From positions 71,240,609 to 71,304,608 of the forward strand of contig NC_080175.1 of NCBI RefSeq assembly GCF_950295315.1: 64,000 nucleotides of DNA, given 5' to 3'. The DNA comes from Erinaceus europaeus (Eukaryota > Chordata > Mammalia > Eulipotyphla > Erinaceidae). Position numbers and translations under genes: made by a program. Shown here in pieces: positions 11,851-22,258 of the stretch; position 1 is the first letter of the stretch; each line of letters opens with the position of its first letter. Under the pieces are notes generated by a model, which was given only the letters and a program-made list of their open reading frames with translations, searched no databases and was not told where the DNA came from.

Positions 11851-11919
<69 letters not shown>
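11811..11919. repeat. compound microsatellite (CT)n(TA)n(TG)n
   Basis: Three dinucleotide tracts run back to back: CT to about 11,857, TA to 11,880 and TG to 11,919. Such compound tracts are highly length-variable. Confidence 0.95.
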
Positions 11920-11921
<2 letters not shown>

Positions 11922-12007
11922 CTGTCTTTAAAAGTCAGTCAAGAGGAGTGAAGCCTTGGCAATGAAAAGCAAACTCTAGAACACAAATAATATGTATGCA
12001 TATATAT

Positions 12008-12258
12008 ATAATTAATGGTTTACAGTCAACAGTAAAATACAGCAGTTTGTACATGTGTAACATTTATTTCTTAGTTTTCCACATAACAATCCACATTTTC
12101 CACATTTCTTAGTTTTTCCTCTAGGTCCTCCTCTGCCATCAAGTTCTAGGACCTGAACCTTCCCCCTGACCCTGGAGTCTTTTTTTTTTTTTTTTTTTTT
12201 TTTTGGTGCAATACATCAAACCCAGTCCAAGTTCAGCTTTGTGTTTTCTTCTTTTTCA
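12008..12258 (-). mobile_element. LINE-1 3' UTR fragment
   Basis: Antisense L1 3' terminus with tggtttacagtcaacag, gttttccacataacaatcc and caatacatcaaacccagtcc in the same order as the 2.1-kb copy. A 24-bp T run at 12,181 interrupts it. Confidence 0.75.
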
Positions 12259-12574
12259 TCTTTTTTTTTTAATTAGTGATTTAATAATGATCAACAAGAT
12301 TATGGGATAGTAAGGATACAATTCCATACAATTCTTGACTTCTTCAGGTCTACAACTATAATTGCTAGAAGATCATGAAAACCTGGGAGGTTTCAGACTG
12401 TGCATTGAAAATATAGAGATTTAAGCTTGCAGTTTTCCTCCTTTTAAGCTGTTTGTTGCCCTAAAAATAGCCAACCAACTACATATTTCTGAAATTCCTC
12501 TTTTTTTTTCTTTACTGTTCCAAAGAGAGGTAACTCTGTTTGACAAAGCATTACTTTCAAAGGATATTTTACTC

Positions 12575-12615
12575 TAATTAAAGGATTTTTTACTCTAATT
12601 AAATTATAAATTTAA
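12575..12615. repeat. short direct repeat
   Basis: ttttactctaattaa occurs twice, at about 12,567 and 12,588, inside the HCR copy. It looks like replication slippage. Confidence 0.7.
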
Positions 12616-13938
12616 TTAGAAAATCCACCTTTGCAAGTCACAGCCTGCCAGAATCTTTCCTGAAAACCTGCAGGATTTGTTTAACTTCTGACCCAGATAA
12701 GCAAAGATAACCAGTTCCTGATTTGAGTATCTCTTGTCTGTCCTGCTCTCATGGTACTTGTCAGTAGTCTGAACTATGAACAACAGACAATACAGAAGCA
12801 CATATATTTAGTGACTATAAGGTGGTAAAAATATCAATGGAAAGCTGAGAACAAGCTTTCAGAATGAGCAGAGCTCACAAAAGAGAAGTTTAGTGGAGTC
12901 TAAGTTAACCTTAAGTTTTACTGCCTTTACATGTTTAATGATTCCGATAAAGGTTATCATAGGGAAAATGATTACCCTTTAGTTGATTTTTTTTTTTTTG
13001 CCAGTGTATCTCCTGACCAATTGTATACAGTGCTTCTTCTAAAGGTTATCAAGGGGTGACAGTAATACTGATGCTGTCAGAAGAGACTAGGAGGTACATG
13101 TTACTTTCTTTTGTGCTGAGTAGATAGAGTGATTGGGGGAAGTCAAGTAGGGGGTATGAGAGGAGGGTGTCTAAGCTTAAGTAGTAAATATTTGATTAGA
13201 CAATTTATGGTACTTTCTTTAGGCCTTTTTTTACCTGCTGTCAAGCTTATTAGGTCTAAGTCTAGTCACCGTGAACTATAAAGCCCTTGTGCTATGGGGC
13301 ATATAGTTGTCTCTAATTTATGGATATGTGTGTAGATGTACCCAGTATCCTAGGCCTTAGCCTATATCTAGGGTCTGTGACTTTGTTAGAAAGTGTGCCA
13401 TTTGAAACTAGGTATTCCCATGTATTAGGAAAAGTCTCATCAGATTATTGGAGTTAGAAGGTTCACATATATTGGAGTCAGAAGGCTTGGCTTTTCAAGA
13501 TACAATACTAAGTGAAAAGGCAGTGGTAGCATAATGTGGCACTGGTCACACTGATTTAGTTGAAGTCCATAAAAGCATCAGGAAATACAAGCAAAATTCC
13601 AGATTCTAGGACTGAGAGAAATATGGATTTTAAAGAGAACCAGGAAAGTTCCTATAGTCTTAGAGTTTAAGAAGCCAATAGATTGCTGTTATTATTATAA
13701 CCAAGTTACTTGGGAGCTTAGTTTACTGTCAATATCTCATGGTTGGGATTTACTGTACTATACTTGACCCTACCATAATTTAATTAATGCTATTTACTAC
13801 TAACTATATCTTAGAAACTGACAGGACCGGATGATTCTGATGTATCTCACCGAAGTTTTAGGCAAATTAGTATTTGGAAAAAAAAAAGTTAATTTTAAAA
13901 AATGCTTTAACAGTTTAAGCCCAGTATTAGAATTCAAT

Positions 13939-14161
13939 CAGTTTACAAAACTGAAACATTTAAGTGTTAAGGGATATATGCTCAGAACTGAAATCTAGGC
14001 AGTTAAAAGAGCTTGGGATATTCAATCTCTTTCCTTGACACATTGAATACCAGTTTACAAAACTGAAACATTTAAGTGTTAAGGGATATATGCTCAGAAC
14101 TGAAATCTAGGCAGTTAAAAGAGCTTGGGATATTCAATCTCTTTCCTTGACACATTGAATA
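13939..14161. repeat. perfect tandem duplication, 112-bp unit
   Basis: Two adjacent copies, 13,939-14,050 and 14,051-14,161, show no difference over 111 bases by eye. They lie inside an old, diverged HCR copy, so the duplication is far younger than its host or is an assembly error. Confidence 0.95.
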
Positions 14162-14360
14162 AATAGTGATTTATAATATTATAAGTTAATAGGAGTATAG
14201 TTTAACACTGTTTCCACCACCAAAAAGTCTGTGTCCCCACTCTTACTCCCCTGTAGTGGACTTGAAAATCCACCAATGTTAGTTTTTAAATCGTTATAAT
14301 GAACCTATGGGAACAAAATCACTAGATTGTAGGGTAGTGAATTACTTAAAAAACTTAAAA

Positions 14361-14625
14361 GTGGGCAGTAGGGTGGTAGCTCAGCGGGTTAAGCACAGGT
14401 AGTGTAAAGTGCAAGGATCCTGGTTTGAACCCCTGGTCCCCACCCGCAGGGAGTCGCTTCACAAGTGGTGAAGCAGGCCTGCAGGTGTCTTTCTCTCCCC
14501 TTCTCTGTCTCCCCCTCCTGTCTCCATTTCTCTCAGTCCTATCTGACAACGACATCACTGACAACATTAATAACTACAACAATAAAACAACAAAGGCAAC
14601 AAAAGGGAATAAATAAATATTTTTT
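14361..14625 (+). mobile_element. SINE-B copy
   Basis: Forward SINE with head gtgggcagtagggtggtagc, B box ggtttgaaccc, gaagcaggcctgcaggtgtc and a CAA-rich tail. The duplication aaaaacttaaaa flanks it (14,349-14,360 and 14,626-14,637). Confidence 0.9.
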
Positions 14626-14771
14626 AAAAACTTAAAAATTGCTTTTCAGCGTGGCTGTGACATTTTATATTCCCATCAGAACTATATGAATGTGCTAACT
14701 TTAGAATCCATTAGTGTTTCTCTTTGTAGGTTTTTGAGGTGACAATTTGTAATTTGAGAGCATTTTATTTT

Positions 14772-14983
14772 ATTTTTATTTTTATTACCTTTATTGGATA
14801 GAGAAAGTCAGAAATTGAGAGGAAAGGGGGAGATAAAGAGGGAGAGAAACTGAGAGACACCTGCAGATCTGCTTCACCACTTGCAAAGCTCTCCCCCTGC
14901 AGGTAGGGACTGGGGGCTTGAACCTGCGTCCTTAGGCATGGTAACATGTGTGCTCAACCAAATGTGATGCCACCCAGCCCCTC
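14772..14983 (-). mobile_element. SINE-A copy
   Basis: Reverse SINE with acacctgcagatctgcttca and head ccacccagcccct. The 11-bp duplication cattttatttt lies at 14,761-14,771 and 14,984-14,994. Confidence 0.9.
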
Positions 14984-15202
14984 CATTTTATTTTCAAATA
15001 TATGTATTTTAATACTAAAACTGCCCTTTTGGGCAGTGTATCTGAATTCTGCAAATATTTTATGTGGTATTTATTTTCATTCAGTTTAGCTCATTTATAA
15101 ATATGCTGTTTAGTTACTGAGTGTTCAGAGGTTTTGCTGTTATTCTTAATTTTATTTCTTTATTCCAGAATGATTAGCCTATAGAATTACAGTTCTTTAG
15201 TT

Positions 15203-15285
15203 TTTCCTTCCTTCCTTCCTTCCTTCCTTCCTTCCTTCCTTCCTTCCTTTCTTTCTTTCTTTCTTTCTTTCTTTCCTTCCTTCCC

Positions 15286-15349
<64 letters not shown>

Positions 15350-15351
15350 TC
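15203..15351. repeat. (CCTT)n/(CTTT)n microsatellite
   Basis: Pure pyrimidine tetranucleotide arrays of about 150 bp, directly at the A-tail side of the minus-strand SINE that follows. Probably grown from that tail. Confidence 0.95.
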
Positions 15352-15500
15352 ATAGAAACAGAAAAGCAGGTGGTGGGGAGAGGGAGAGGAAGAAGGAGAG
15401 GGAGAGAGAGAGAGAACACCACCAAAGCTTCCTCAATTTGTTTAGGGTACAGCTTGAACTTGGGATCATGCATATAAGAAAGTGAGCTTTTTCCCAGCCC
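15352..15500 (-). mobile_element. SINE copy (C-like), reverse
   Basis: Purine-rich gagagggagagagagag, then caccaccaaagcttcctcaa, cttgaacttgggatcatgc and a degraded head. Family assignment is uncertain. Confidence 0.6.
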
Positions 15501-15814
15501 AAATTCTGATACTTTTATATCTGTTGAGTTTTGTCTTGTGGATCATTACACTGGTTAGTTTAGTGTGTGTTCCAAGTGTATTTGAAAGTAATGTGTTTTG
15601 ATGAAATATTTTGTATATCTCCACTAGACCCTATTGTTGTATTGCATTGTTGTATGCTCCTAAACCTTTATTCTGTTGTTTCTATTTGTTCTATCACTGA
15701 TGAAACAGGGATTTTGAAACATACAACAAGAATTTCAGATTTTATGTTTTTTTTTTCTTTCAAGTCTGTTGGTTTTTGCCCAAAGTAATTAACAGCTTTG
15801 TTGTTTGGTGATTT

Positions 15815-15958
15815 TGCAGGCAGGATCACCACAATGGGGAATGGCACAATGGTTGTGGTAAAGACTACCTCACTTGAGACTCCACAATCCCAGTTCAATC
15901 CCACTCACCACTGGAGACCAGAACTGAGAAATGCTTAAAATCAATCAATAAATAAAAT
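15815..15958 (+). mobile_element. old tRNA-like SINE
   Basis: ggcacaatggttgtggtaaa, a B-box-like cagttcaatccc and the A-rich end tcaatcaataaataaaata support a plus-strand SINE remnant. Confidence 0.55.
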
Positions 15959-16381
15959 ATGGGGGGCAGAATTACATTTATTTGGTTAACTAGCTCTTTG
16001 ATTATTGTTAGCTCTGATGTCTACTTTGATGTTAATTATAAACATTATTCTTTTCCTTTAACATTTGTATGATATATATTCTATCCATCTTTTTAAATTT
16101 CAACCAGTCTGTATTCTTATATTTGAAGTTACCTGTGGGAACTTTAGTGTTAGGTCTTGCCTTTTTAAACTGCTTTAAGGGGCTGGGTAGTGGTGCACCT
16201 GATTGAGTGCACATGTTACAGTGCACAAGCACCCAGGTTCAAGTCCCCAGTCCTCACCTGCAGGGGGAAAACTGTTGTTTTCAACAGGTTATGTTGTTTT
16301 TGCTAGGCTGGCTTCACGGGCGCAGCACAATCTAAGACGAGCTAAGCTAAACTCAAGTACCCTAAAACTCACAATGCTGTC

Positions 16382-16390
16382 TTTATATAT
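16382..16390 (-). promoter_or_regulatory. TATA-like box of the solo LTR
   Basis: tatataaag on the minus strand inside the LTR, about 110 bp before its 3' end, a normal U3/R position. Confidence 0.5.
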
Positions 16391-16483
16391 ACTTGCCAAG
16401 TAGGGTGGAAACAGGATGTGACATAGAGAGGGTGGAGAGAAAAGTGACTGGTGACAATCAGAGTGTGACAAGGAGGGGGCAGA

Positions 16484-16517
16484 GCAGGCGAGAATCCTAT
16501 CACTGAACCACCAATGC
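16484..16517 (-). other. tRNA-Gly-like 5' half embedded in LTR
   Basis: On the minus strand this reads gcattggtggttcagtga then taggattctcgcctgc, which matches the 5' half of tRNA-Gly(GCC) at 32 of 34 positions by memory, including the A-box region. No 3' half, B box or acceptor stem follows, so it is not a tRNA gene. Confidence 0.75.
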
Positions 16518-17081
16518 CCTGGAGTGCTTTATGTAAATGTAAAAGTGATTTATGTAAATAGACCAAAGCTTTGAATGGGATTAAATCTATCCCTATACAG
16601 GTATATGGTTAAGCAGAAGCCAGGGGGAGCTGGCATACTATCCAACAGAAAACTTTGCAAGTGATGAAGCAGTGCTGCAGATGTCTCTCTCTCTCCCTCT
16701 CTGTCTCCCCCTTGGTTTCTATCTCTTCTTGGTTTCTGGCTGTCTATATCCAATAAATAAAGATAATTAAAAATAAATAAATAAACTGCTTTACTATTTT
16801 CTACCTTTGTTTGCTATACCTAGGCCATTTAATTGTTTATATTTACTGTGATTATTTGTATGTCAAGGTTTTAGTCTGCCATTTATTTTTTTATTTATAG
16901 TTTATGCTATATTTTTCATTTTTCTTTTTTTTAACCTTCCTTTGTATTACCTCAATTTGATTTATAACCCAATTTTTATTTATTGACAATAGGCTTGCTT
17001 TTGCATATATCTTTCCGTACGACTGTTTTATTCAAACTCAGTATTAATGTTTCAAGATAAGTGCATAAATTTTACCTTTTT

Positions 17082-17423
17082 TTTTGTCTCCAGGGTTATT
17101 GCTGGGGCTGGGTACCTGCACCAAGAACCCACTGCTCCTGGAGGTCATTTTTCCCCCTTTTGTTGCCCTTGTTGCTTATCATTGTTGTTATTATTGTTGT
17201 TATTGCTGTCATTGTTGTTGGATAAGACAGAGAGAAATCAAGAGAGGATGGGAAGACAGAGGGGGAGAGAGAAAGACATCCGCAGACCTGCTTCACCGAT
17301 TATGAAGTGACAACCCCCCCACCCCCGCAGGTGGGGAGACTGAGGCTTGAACCCGGATCCTTATGCTGGTCCTTGCACTTTGCGCCATGTGCGCTTAACC
17401 TGCTGTGCTACCACCCGGCCCCC
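17082..17423 (-). mobile_element. SINE-B copy, full length
   Basis: All parts present in reverse, from the 3' extension (ctccagggttattgctgggg) to the head ccacccggccccc. The 18-bp duplication cataaattttaccttttt lies at 17,064-17,081 and 17,424-17,441, so this is a young copy. Confidence 0.93.
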
Positions 17424-17734
17424 CATAAATTTTACCTTTTTATCTCTCTAACATCTACTCATAATATAATCACCATAAATACATGTATAATCGCATTAGA
17501 CTGTTCCAGTTTTTCTTTGTCAAACTTAATTTAGGTAATAAAAATAATTTATTTACTCATACAGATTTTTGCAGTTTTTCCCTTCTCTGAACCATGAGTT
17601 TCCTACTTTACGGCTGGGTTTTCTAGGGACAAAGTGCATCAGTTTTCCTGCAGCTGAGAATGTTTTAAATTTCTCTCTACTGTGAGAAACATCCCATGGT
17701 TCCCTAATTAATGAATTCATGATGTTTGGTCTAT

Positions 17735-17740
17735 TTCTTT

Positions 17741-17800
<60 letters not shown>

Positions 17801-18017
17801 TTTCTCTCTCTCTCTCTCTCTTTATTTCTTTCTTCCTCCCTCCCTTTCTTTTCTTTTCTTTTCCTTTCCTTCCCTTTCCTTTTCCTTCCCTCTTGCCCCT
17901 CCCCTCCTTCCTCCTCCCCTCCCCTTCTGTTCCCTTTCCTTTTGTTTTCTTTTTTTTCCTGCCTTATCACCTTCCTTCCTTCCTTCCTTCCTTCCTTCCT
18001 TCCTTCCTTCCTTCTTC
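17735..18017. repeat. 280-bp polypyrimidine tract
   Basis: Arrays of (CTTT)n, (CT)n, mixed C/T and (CTTC)n with only a few purine breaks. It abuts the A-tail side of the next SINE. Mirror-symmetric parts could form triplex DNA. Confidence 0.93.
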
Positions 18018-18219
18018 TTCCTATTTTTATTAGATTAGACAGAATTTGAGAGGGGAGAGAATGATGTGGGGGGGAGAGACACCTGCAGACTTGCTTTACC
18101 ACTCATGAAGCACTCCCCCCCACCCCCACAGGTGGAGAACAGGATCTCAAACCCAGGTCCTTGTGTGGACCCTTGCACATTTTAACACTTATGCACTACC
18201 AGGATCGTCACCACCCAGC
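18018..18219 (-). mobile_element. SINE-A copy
   Basis: Reverse SINE with tttttattagattagacag, gacacctgcagacttgcttt, ctcaaacccaggtcctt and head caccacccagcc. Confidence 0.85.
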
Positions 18220-18261
18220 CTATCTTTCTTTTGTCCTTTCCTCCTTTCTTCCTATGTCCGT

Positions 18262-18335
18262 TTTATCTGTCTATCTATCTATCATCTATCTTTCTTCTGT
18301 CTGTCTGTCTACCTATTTATCATCTATCTATTTTG
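18262..18335. repeat. (CTAT)n/(CTGT)n microsatellite
   Basis: Interrupted tetranucleotide arrays based on ctat, with a ctgt patch at about 18,296-18,310. Confidence 0.85.
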
Positions 18336-18496
18336 TAAAGGTTAAACATTCACTGTCTCCTTTCCTTAATATGAGGGACATAGTGTCATGGTGCTATTAA
18401 TTTATACTTAACCAAGTTTTCTATGTTTAAGCAGCATAGGGGAAACATTTATTATTATTATAATTATTATTGTGAATATACATATCCATTACATTT

Positions 18497-18650
18497 CTTT
18501 ATTTTTAATTCTTATTTATAAAAAGGAAACATTGACAAAAACCATAGGGTAGGGGGCCGGGTGGTAGCACAGGGACACAACTCCACACAATTCTCACCAC
18601 CAGAACTCCGTATCCCATCCCGTTCCCTGACTAAGATATGCAGGGTTCTT
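18497..18650 (-). mobile_element. HCR 3'-end fragment
   Basis: Antisense HCR terminus (aaaccatagggtaggggg ... ccacacaattctcaccacca). A 20-bp piece like a SINE head (gccgggtggtagcacaggg) is embedded at about 18,557. Confidence 0.7.
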
Positions 18651-18684
18651 TTTTGCCATCGAGTTTATTTATTTATTTAGTTAA

Positions 18685-18982
18685 CTTTTTCCATCAGAGC
18701 TATTGGAAACCAGAGGCTTGGTGCTGGCTCTATGAATAACCAATCCCCTCTGATATTTTTCCTTTTTTTTTCTTTCTTTCTTTCTATTTTTATTAGATAG
18801 GACAGAGAGAAAATGGCAGGGGAAGAGAGACAAAGAGGAAGAGCAAAACATAGACACCTGCAGATATGCTTCATCACTGTGAAGCTTACAGCCCCTGCAG
18901 GTGGTGAAAAGATGCTCAAACCCAGGTCCTTGTGCATGGTAACCTGTGCACTCAACTGCGTGTGCCCCTGCCTGGCTCCTCT
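18685..18982 (-). mobile_element. SINE-A copy with 3' extension
   Basis: Begins with a degraded antisense 3' extension (ggcttggtgctggctctatg), then a TTTC run, acacctgcagatatgcttca, ctcaaacccaggtcctt and head. Confidence 0.82.
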
Positions 18983-19249
18983 TTTACTCACTTCTATGGT
19001 TTCATTAAGGGAATAATGATTTACAAAGTAGTTGTCATATGAGTGTGATTTCTCATTGACCAGCACTAGGTGTCTGCATTACCACCACCACATCTCCATC
19101 ACCAATTTAAGTCATCCTCTACCACCATGTGTTGAGTTCCCAGTATCCCCTCAACTCACTCTTGTCAAACTGCCCCTGCCTCTGCCTGAAGTCCTTGATT
19201 TGCTGGAACTCCATACCTGCATGAGCCCTACTCATCTGTTGGGCAGTTG

Positions 19250-19410
19250 CCTTCTTATTATTTATTTTAGAAAGAGGGTGACACAGAAAGGGGGAGAGGA
19301 GTAGACAGGACAGAGACACTGAGAGATAAAGAAACTTCACAGCACTGCTCTACTTCCCATGATGCTTCTCATGCAGGAGGGACCAGATCTGAAGTTCTCA
19401 CAGATATTTT
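19250..19410 (-). mobile_element. degraded SINE-A copy
   Basis: Weak but ordered similarity: ttattttagaaagagggtga, cacagcactgctctacttcc, catgatgcttctcatgcagg. The head is missing. Confidence 0.5.
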
Positions 19411-19890
19411 ACCAGAGCTACTTTAAAAATAACATTTTTTGCAACTGTTAAAAAAACAAATATTCCTTATTCAGTCATTCTCAACTATCACTCCAAATGC
19501 ATGCATTTAAAATGGGATGAAATTGAAAATACTTATGTCACGCAGTGACTTAAATTGACTATCTGTAGATAATCTGTACCATTATTACACATTTTTTCTT
19601 GAAATGACTCTTCTTGATATTTTAAGTAAAATTATCACTTATTGATTGACATCAACACAGTGACTTAACAACTAATTTTTTCATATTTCTAAAAAGAAAT
19701 AAAAAACTTGAATCTCATTGCTGCTACATCAAATATTATATCACCTGATAACTTGAAAAAGAAGCTCTCATCTGTCTAAACCCAAAATTTCTATATATGG
19801 AATACAAAATCTATACTCACTTAAATCTTAAGAATAAATTTATTCACTCTTTAGAGTGGTGATTGAGTTAGAAATTACTGCATGAGAGAT
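19411..19890. other. AT-rich sequence, no feature seen
   Basis: No gene, RNA or repeat recognised. Confidence 0.45.
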
Positions 19891-19894
19891 AACC

Positions 19895-20422
19895 TTCATC
19901 AGTGTGTCCTGGAGCCTTACCTCTCCAGAGCCCTACTAGGGAAAAACAAAAACATTCTGGGGGTATGGATCGAACTGCCAATACCTGAATCCAGTGGAGA
20001 AGTAACTATAGAAGTCAGAATTCCTACCTTCTGCACCCCGAAAAAACTTTGACTCATACTCTGGGGGTGGGGGATGATAGGAGAAAAAGGATAAGAGGGC
20101 TCTGAACTTCAGCTCCAACAGGTCCCAGAGAGAACATGAAAAGGGGAGAGATATTTGGATGTAGTAATAGGGTTATATGTGGCTTGGAGAGAAAGAAAGG
20201 TTTGGACCTGGAAGAAAAAGGGGGGAATTATGTACAAATGTAGACAGATAGTTATAGAGATGACAGTTAACCCATCTCTGGAATCTTGGGAAAACCAAGG
20301 TGGTTTGCAATGGAGGGATTAGGGATTCAAAACTCTGTTGGTGGGAACGATGTGGAATTATAGCCCTGTTGACACATAATTTTGTAAATCAATATTGACT
20401 TGCTAATAAAATTTTAAAAATT
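19895..20422 (+). mobile_element. HCR copy with an older L1-like 3' end
   Basis: Forward HCR from gtgtcctggagcc through ctactagggaaaa, ending ctgttggtgggaacgatgtg and attgacttgctaataaaatt. It keeps about 250 bp between body and terminus that the other copies lack, so the family has 3' variants. Confidence 0.65.
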
Positions 20423-20764
20423 AATTTTACTGCGTGGGCATTAAATTGTGACAGGTTAATATATAAAGTCTCTTGCAGTTAATAGTACTTGACTTTGTGT
20501 CTTGTCTGTACAACAAACTACATTGTTTTAGTGGACATAGATGTAAGTTACTTGTCACTTTATAAGGTTTAATGAGTAACTAGTGTAAACTAGTATTGGA
20601 AAAAAATGTACTGCCTCAATTTTATGCTATTTTACAACAAAAGTGATGTCCAAAAGTCAATTCATGACCTTGAAAATTAATATTTTATTCATAGGAAATT
20701 TATAAAATGTACAAAGAGCTCTATAAGTGATAGTAAATGATAAATACTTTAAGAAGCTTAGAAA

Positions 20765-20885
20765 CAGTGGTGGAGTATATCAGCTGGTAGAGCACAGAAA
20801 TAACATGACCCCAGCTTGATCCCTGTGTATAGGAGTGAGTGGTATTCTAACTGAAATTCTCCCATGATTTTTATAATAAAATAAA
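20765..20885 (+). mobile_element. old tRNA-like SINE
   Basis: Head-like agctggtagagcacagaaat, B-box-like cagcttgatccct and the A-rich end aataaaataaat support an ancient forward SINE. Confidence 0.5.
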
Positions 20886-22167
20886 TCATTCAGGGAAAGT
20901 TAAATAGAATCTGCTGTAAAAGAGATCAGTATATATCTCATTATTGACTGAAGTAGGCTTTAACAAAGTCTTCCTATGACATAAGTCTCAATCAAGTTAA
21001 AATTTTAAAGCACAGAGATGAAGAGAGCCATTTATACATGAGAAAACAAAAGTTAAGTGTAGAAATATGTTTAGAAACTTTTGAGAGAGTCCGCATATCA
21101 AATACACAGCCTATATATTAAAAAGACTCAGTCTATGTTTTAAAAACTTCTAGACATACAATTAATTTTCCCCCTCTCATATTAATTAACTAGTGATTTA
21201 TATGACTACACTTCACTAGGAGTGTACATAAACACCATTCCCACCACCAAAAGACTGTAACCCATCCCTCTCACCCACTCCCACCCCCCACTGGCCCAGG
21301 AAGCTGCATGTCTACCCCTCACCACAGGGTTTTTACTTTGGTGCCTCAAAAGCCTAGACCAAGTAGATCAGAAGCAACCAATAGCACAGCTATATACAAG
21401 ATACTGGGTACTGTAGAGCAGACCCTAACAAAAGGACTTTTCAAAGTTAACCGAAGTGCCAAATAATGTGATGATAACATTAACTATCAATTGTCTTTTT
21501 GAACCCTAAGACAGCAGGAACCTCACATCACCACTATAGAGCCTCTACTTCCCCCAGTCCTGGAACCTTTGGATAGGGCCCACTTTCCTGTATGCCTCTC
21601 CCAATCCATATCAAATAATATTGGATCTGCCGATCGCAACCTAATCAACACAATTGCCACCTCAACATGCTTCAGCTCAGACTGTGTCCAGAGACTTCAC
21701 GTGTGGAATGACAACCCTTCAGCTTCATTACTCGGGTGAGACCTTTCCTTTCATAGTATTCTCTAATTCCATCCCAGGTGGTTCACTTTCTAAGAGTCCC
21801 AAAACCTAGATATACACCAGTTTCTGTGAAAGAGAGTGCATGTTCACTCGTATCCATAAACTACTGCAAAATATATACCTGAAAGCAGAAGTACACTAGA
21901 GTTTGCAGTGAGTACCCCCCTAACACTTCCTCTCCACTATTCCAAGCTTTGGGTCCATGATTGCTCAACAATTTGTTTGGCTTTGTATGTTAACTCTCTT
22001 TTCAGTCACCAGGTTTCAGATTCCATCAGGATGCCAGCCAGGCTTCCCTGGACTGAAGACCCCACCAATGTGGCCTGGAGCTCCGCTTCCCCCGAGACCC
22101 ACCCTACTAGGGAAAGAGAGAGGCAGACTGGGAGTATGGATGGACCAGTCAACGCCCATGTTCAGCG

Positions 22168-22237
22168 GGGATGCATTGGATCAACCTTCTCCTGGTGCAT
22201 CCCGTGAGTACCCATTCATTGGGGAAACTGAGGATCC
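22168..22237 (+). ncRNA. candidate HDV-like self-cleaving ribozyme (copy 1)
   Basis: By hand folding, P1 is gggatgc (22,168-22,174) with gcatccc (22,197-22,203). P2 is ggatc (22,178-22,182) with gatcc (22,233-22,237). P3 is acc (22,184-22,186) with ggt (22,194-22,196), closing a 7-nt loop ttctcct. P4 is ccca (22,211-22,214) with tggg (22,220-22,223). J4/2 contains ctga, with a candidate catalytic C at 22,228. The order P1, P2, P3, L3, P3', P1', P4, J4/2, P2' is that of the HDV family, and self-cleavage would fall just before G 22,168, the element's first base. One L3 base differs from copy 2. No folding program was run. Confidence 0.62.
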
Positions 22238-22258
22238 TTCCTAGCTGACTGAATCCAC

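Larger units (their letters stand above)
12262..14290 (-). mobile_element. HCR composite repeat, longest copy
   Basis: The A-rich end and L1-like 3' terminus (antisense tagtgatttaataatgatca) lie at the left; the body runs to about 13,830. The 5' region to 14,290 contains an antisense copy of another L1-type 3' end (gtttccaccaccaaaaagtc). The same order occurs in the 40.2-41.4 kb copy, so I take it as the normal HCR layout. Substantial divergence indicates age. It contains the perfect tandem duplication annotated separately. Confidence 0.65.
16273..16647 (-). mobile_element. solo LTR, 375 bp, 6-bp target duplication
   Basis: The insert starts tgttgttttcaa and ends tatccaaca, so it has TG...CA ends, and it is flanked by gaaaac on both sides (16,267-16,272 and 16,648-16,653). 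A 6-bp duplication is typical of class II (ERVK-like) endogenous retroviruses. A TATA-like tatataaag on the minus strand (16,382-16,390) suggests reverse orientation. No internal viral region remains. It carries a 34-bp tRNA-Gly-like half, listed separately. Confidence 0.78.
16178..16782 (+). mobile_element. SINE-A copy split by a solo LTR
   Basis: The SINE head and B box (16,178-16,272) and its remaining part (16,654-16,782) join seamlessly once the LTR is removed: ...gggggaaaac + tttgcaagtgatgaagc.... Its own duplication aaactgcttta flanks the whole (16,167-16,177 and 16,783-16,793). Confidence 0.9.

Noticed and set aside
13939..14161. CRISPR-like repeat
   Set aside because: Two direct copies without spacers, in mammalian repeat DNA.
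15174..15473. Lys/Glu/Arg-rich 99-codon frame
   Set aside because: Antisense reading of the CCTT/CTTT microsatellite.
17719..18102. Open frames of 104-123 codons on both strands
   Set aside because: They translate the microsatellite (FLSF, KERK repeats).
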